Origin: Candidatus Poribacteria bacterium
GTDB lineage: Bacteria > Poribacteria > WGA-4E > WGA-3G
Direction of reading: 5' to 3'
Length of the DNA: 5,221 bases
Assembly: GCA_009845505.1 (NCBI GenBank)
Contig: VXZL01000350.1
Location: 1-5,221 of the forward strand
Position 1 is the first letter of the stretch. Every line of letters begins with the position of its first letter. Shown piece by piece: positions 4,964-5,221 of the stretch. Under the pieces are notes generated by a model that ran no database searches, was not told the DNA's origin, and worked only from the letters and a program-made list of their open reading frames with translations. A program made the position numbers and the translations under genes.

Positions 4964-5221
4964 TTACATCGTCTCCACAGCGGGATCGCAAGCAGCCCGT
5001 AAGATGTTTATCGCAGCGTTTACGTCTCTATCGTGGTGAGAGCCACATTCGGGACATGTCCACTGTCTATCAGAAAGAGAAAGATTTTTGTTGTGATACC
5101 CACAATCCGAACACGGCTTTGTCGTCGGTGTCCACTGTCCCACAGGACGATATTCACGATTATGTTTGAAACACTTGAACTTCAATATCTCAACAAACTG
5201 TCCAAAAGCAAGATCAGAGAC
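4964..5221 (-). CDS. tnpB: TnpB (OrfB) RNA-guided nuclease, C-terminal part, cut by window edge
   Basis: The last 85 residues of the protein are visible; the frame stays open to the window edge, so the 5' part lies outside. The sequence begins VSDLAFGQFVEILKFK, a typical TnpB segment. It continues with a zinc ribbon whose cysteine pairs are CSDC and CPEC, 18 residues apart, and then HHDRDVNAAINI, which contains the last RuvC aspartate (second D of DRD). TnpB cuts DNA guided by an omega-RNA and promotes retention of IS200/IS605 elements. A TTG at 5185 could be mistaken for a start and would give 73 residues, but homology clearly continues upstream of it. The tail after NAAINI is short (LRAACDPAVETM). 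The gene converges on the membrane-protein gene. Whether the full protein is intact cannot be judged. Confidence 0.93.
   Translation of the reverse strand, partial: VSDLAFGQFVEILKFKCFKHNREYRPVGQWTPTTKPCSDCGYHNKNLSLSDRQWTCPECGSHHDRDVNAAINILRAACDPAVETM

Larger units (their letters stand above)
4876..5020 (-). ncRNA. putative omega-RNA (reRNA) of the TnpB element
   Basis: TnpB nucleases use an RNA made from the 3' end of tnpB and the element's right end, followed by a short guide copied from flanking DNA. Here the region after the tnpB stop contains two stems and ends in TTGAC at 4892-4896 (minus strand). A guide of about 16 nt would therefore be minus-strand 4891 to 4876 (ATTATGAACGCTCTTG). 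The 5' boundary given, inside tnpB, is an estimate from the usual scaffold length and cannot be read from the sequence. Confidence 0.45.
4892..5221 (-). mobile_element. right-end part of an IS200/IS605-family element
   Basis: The element enters from beyond the window edge. It comprises the 3' part of tnpB and a right end of about 72 bases after its stop. The right end has a subterminal imperfect palindrome (4901-4922) followed by TTGAC on the minus strand (plus 4892-4896). That is the arrangement of ISDra2-like elements, which lack terminal inverted repeats and whose right-end cleavage site, as I recall, is TTGAC. The left end and any tnpA lie outside the window, so autonomy cannot be judged. 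The exact boundary is inferred. Confidence 0.7.

Overview
The window looks like ordinary bacterial chromosome with one insertion-sequence end at its right edge. The genes have bacterial-type promoters and ribosome binding sites. The PurA, S9 and L13 proteins do not point clearly to a well-known phylum. My best guess is an uncultured lineage such as Candidatus Poribacteria. That rests on the short GGTTAT/TTGGT-type repeats between genes, the ArsA-HSP20 protein and the unfamiliar membrane protein; it is an impression, not a demonstrated assignment.

Minus-strand block (positions 2 to about 2745, transcribed right to left). A strong promoter (TTGACA, 17-base spacer, TATAAT) at 2658-2686 drives rplM (ribosomal protein L13), then rpsI (S9), then purA (adenylosuccinate synthase). 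A tRNA-Lys(UUU) gene follows with its own near-consensus promoter. The rplM leader is about 130 nt and holds several inverted repeats, two of which exclude each other. The rplM-rpsI spacer is about 200 bases, long for this gene pair. It carries a 4-unit heptamer repeat, an 18-base direct repeat and a possible internal promoter. The cluster joins translation (L13, S9, tRNA-Lys) with the committed step of AMP synthesis.

Plus-strand block (2734-4766). Divergent from rplM, a probable two-gene operon encodes an ArsA/Get3-family ATPase with a C-terminal HSP20-like domain, resembling the Get3d type, and a polytopic membrane protein of unknown function. The gap between them is 2 or 17 bases depending on the start codon. 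No arsenic-resistance gene is adjacent, so an arsenic pump is unlikely. A membrane-protein handling or ATPase-coupled membrane role is possible but unproven.

Right edge (about 4892-5221, minus strand). This is the C-terminal 85 residues of a TnpB (IS200/IS605-type OrfB) RNA-guided nuclease, cut by the window edge. Downstream of its stop come two hairpins and a TTGAC motif that looks like the element's right end. The end of tnpB plus this tail probably encodes an omega-RNA, whose guide would be the flanking host bases just left of 4892. Bases 4767-4891 hold no gene that I can support.
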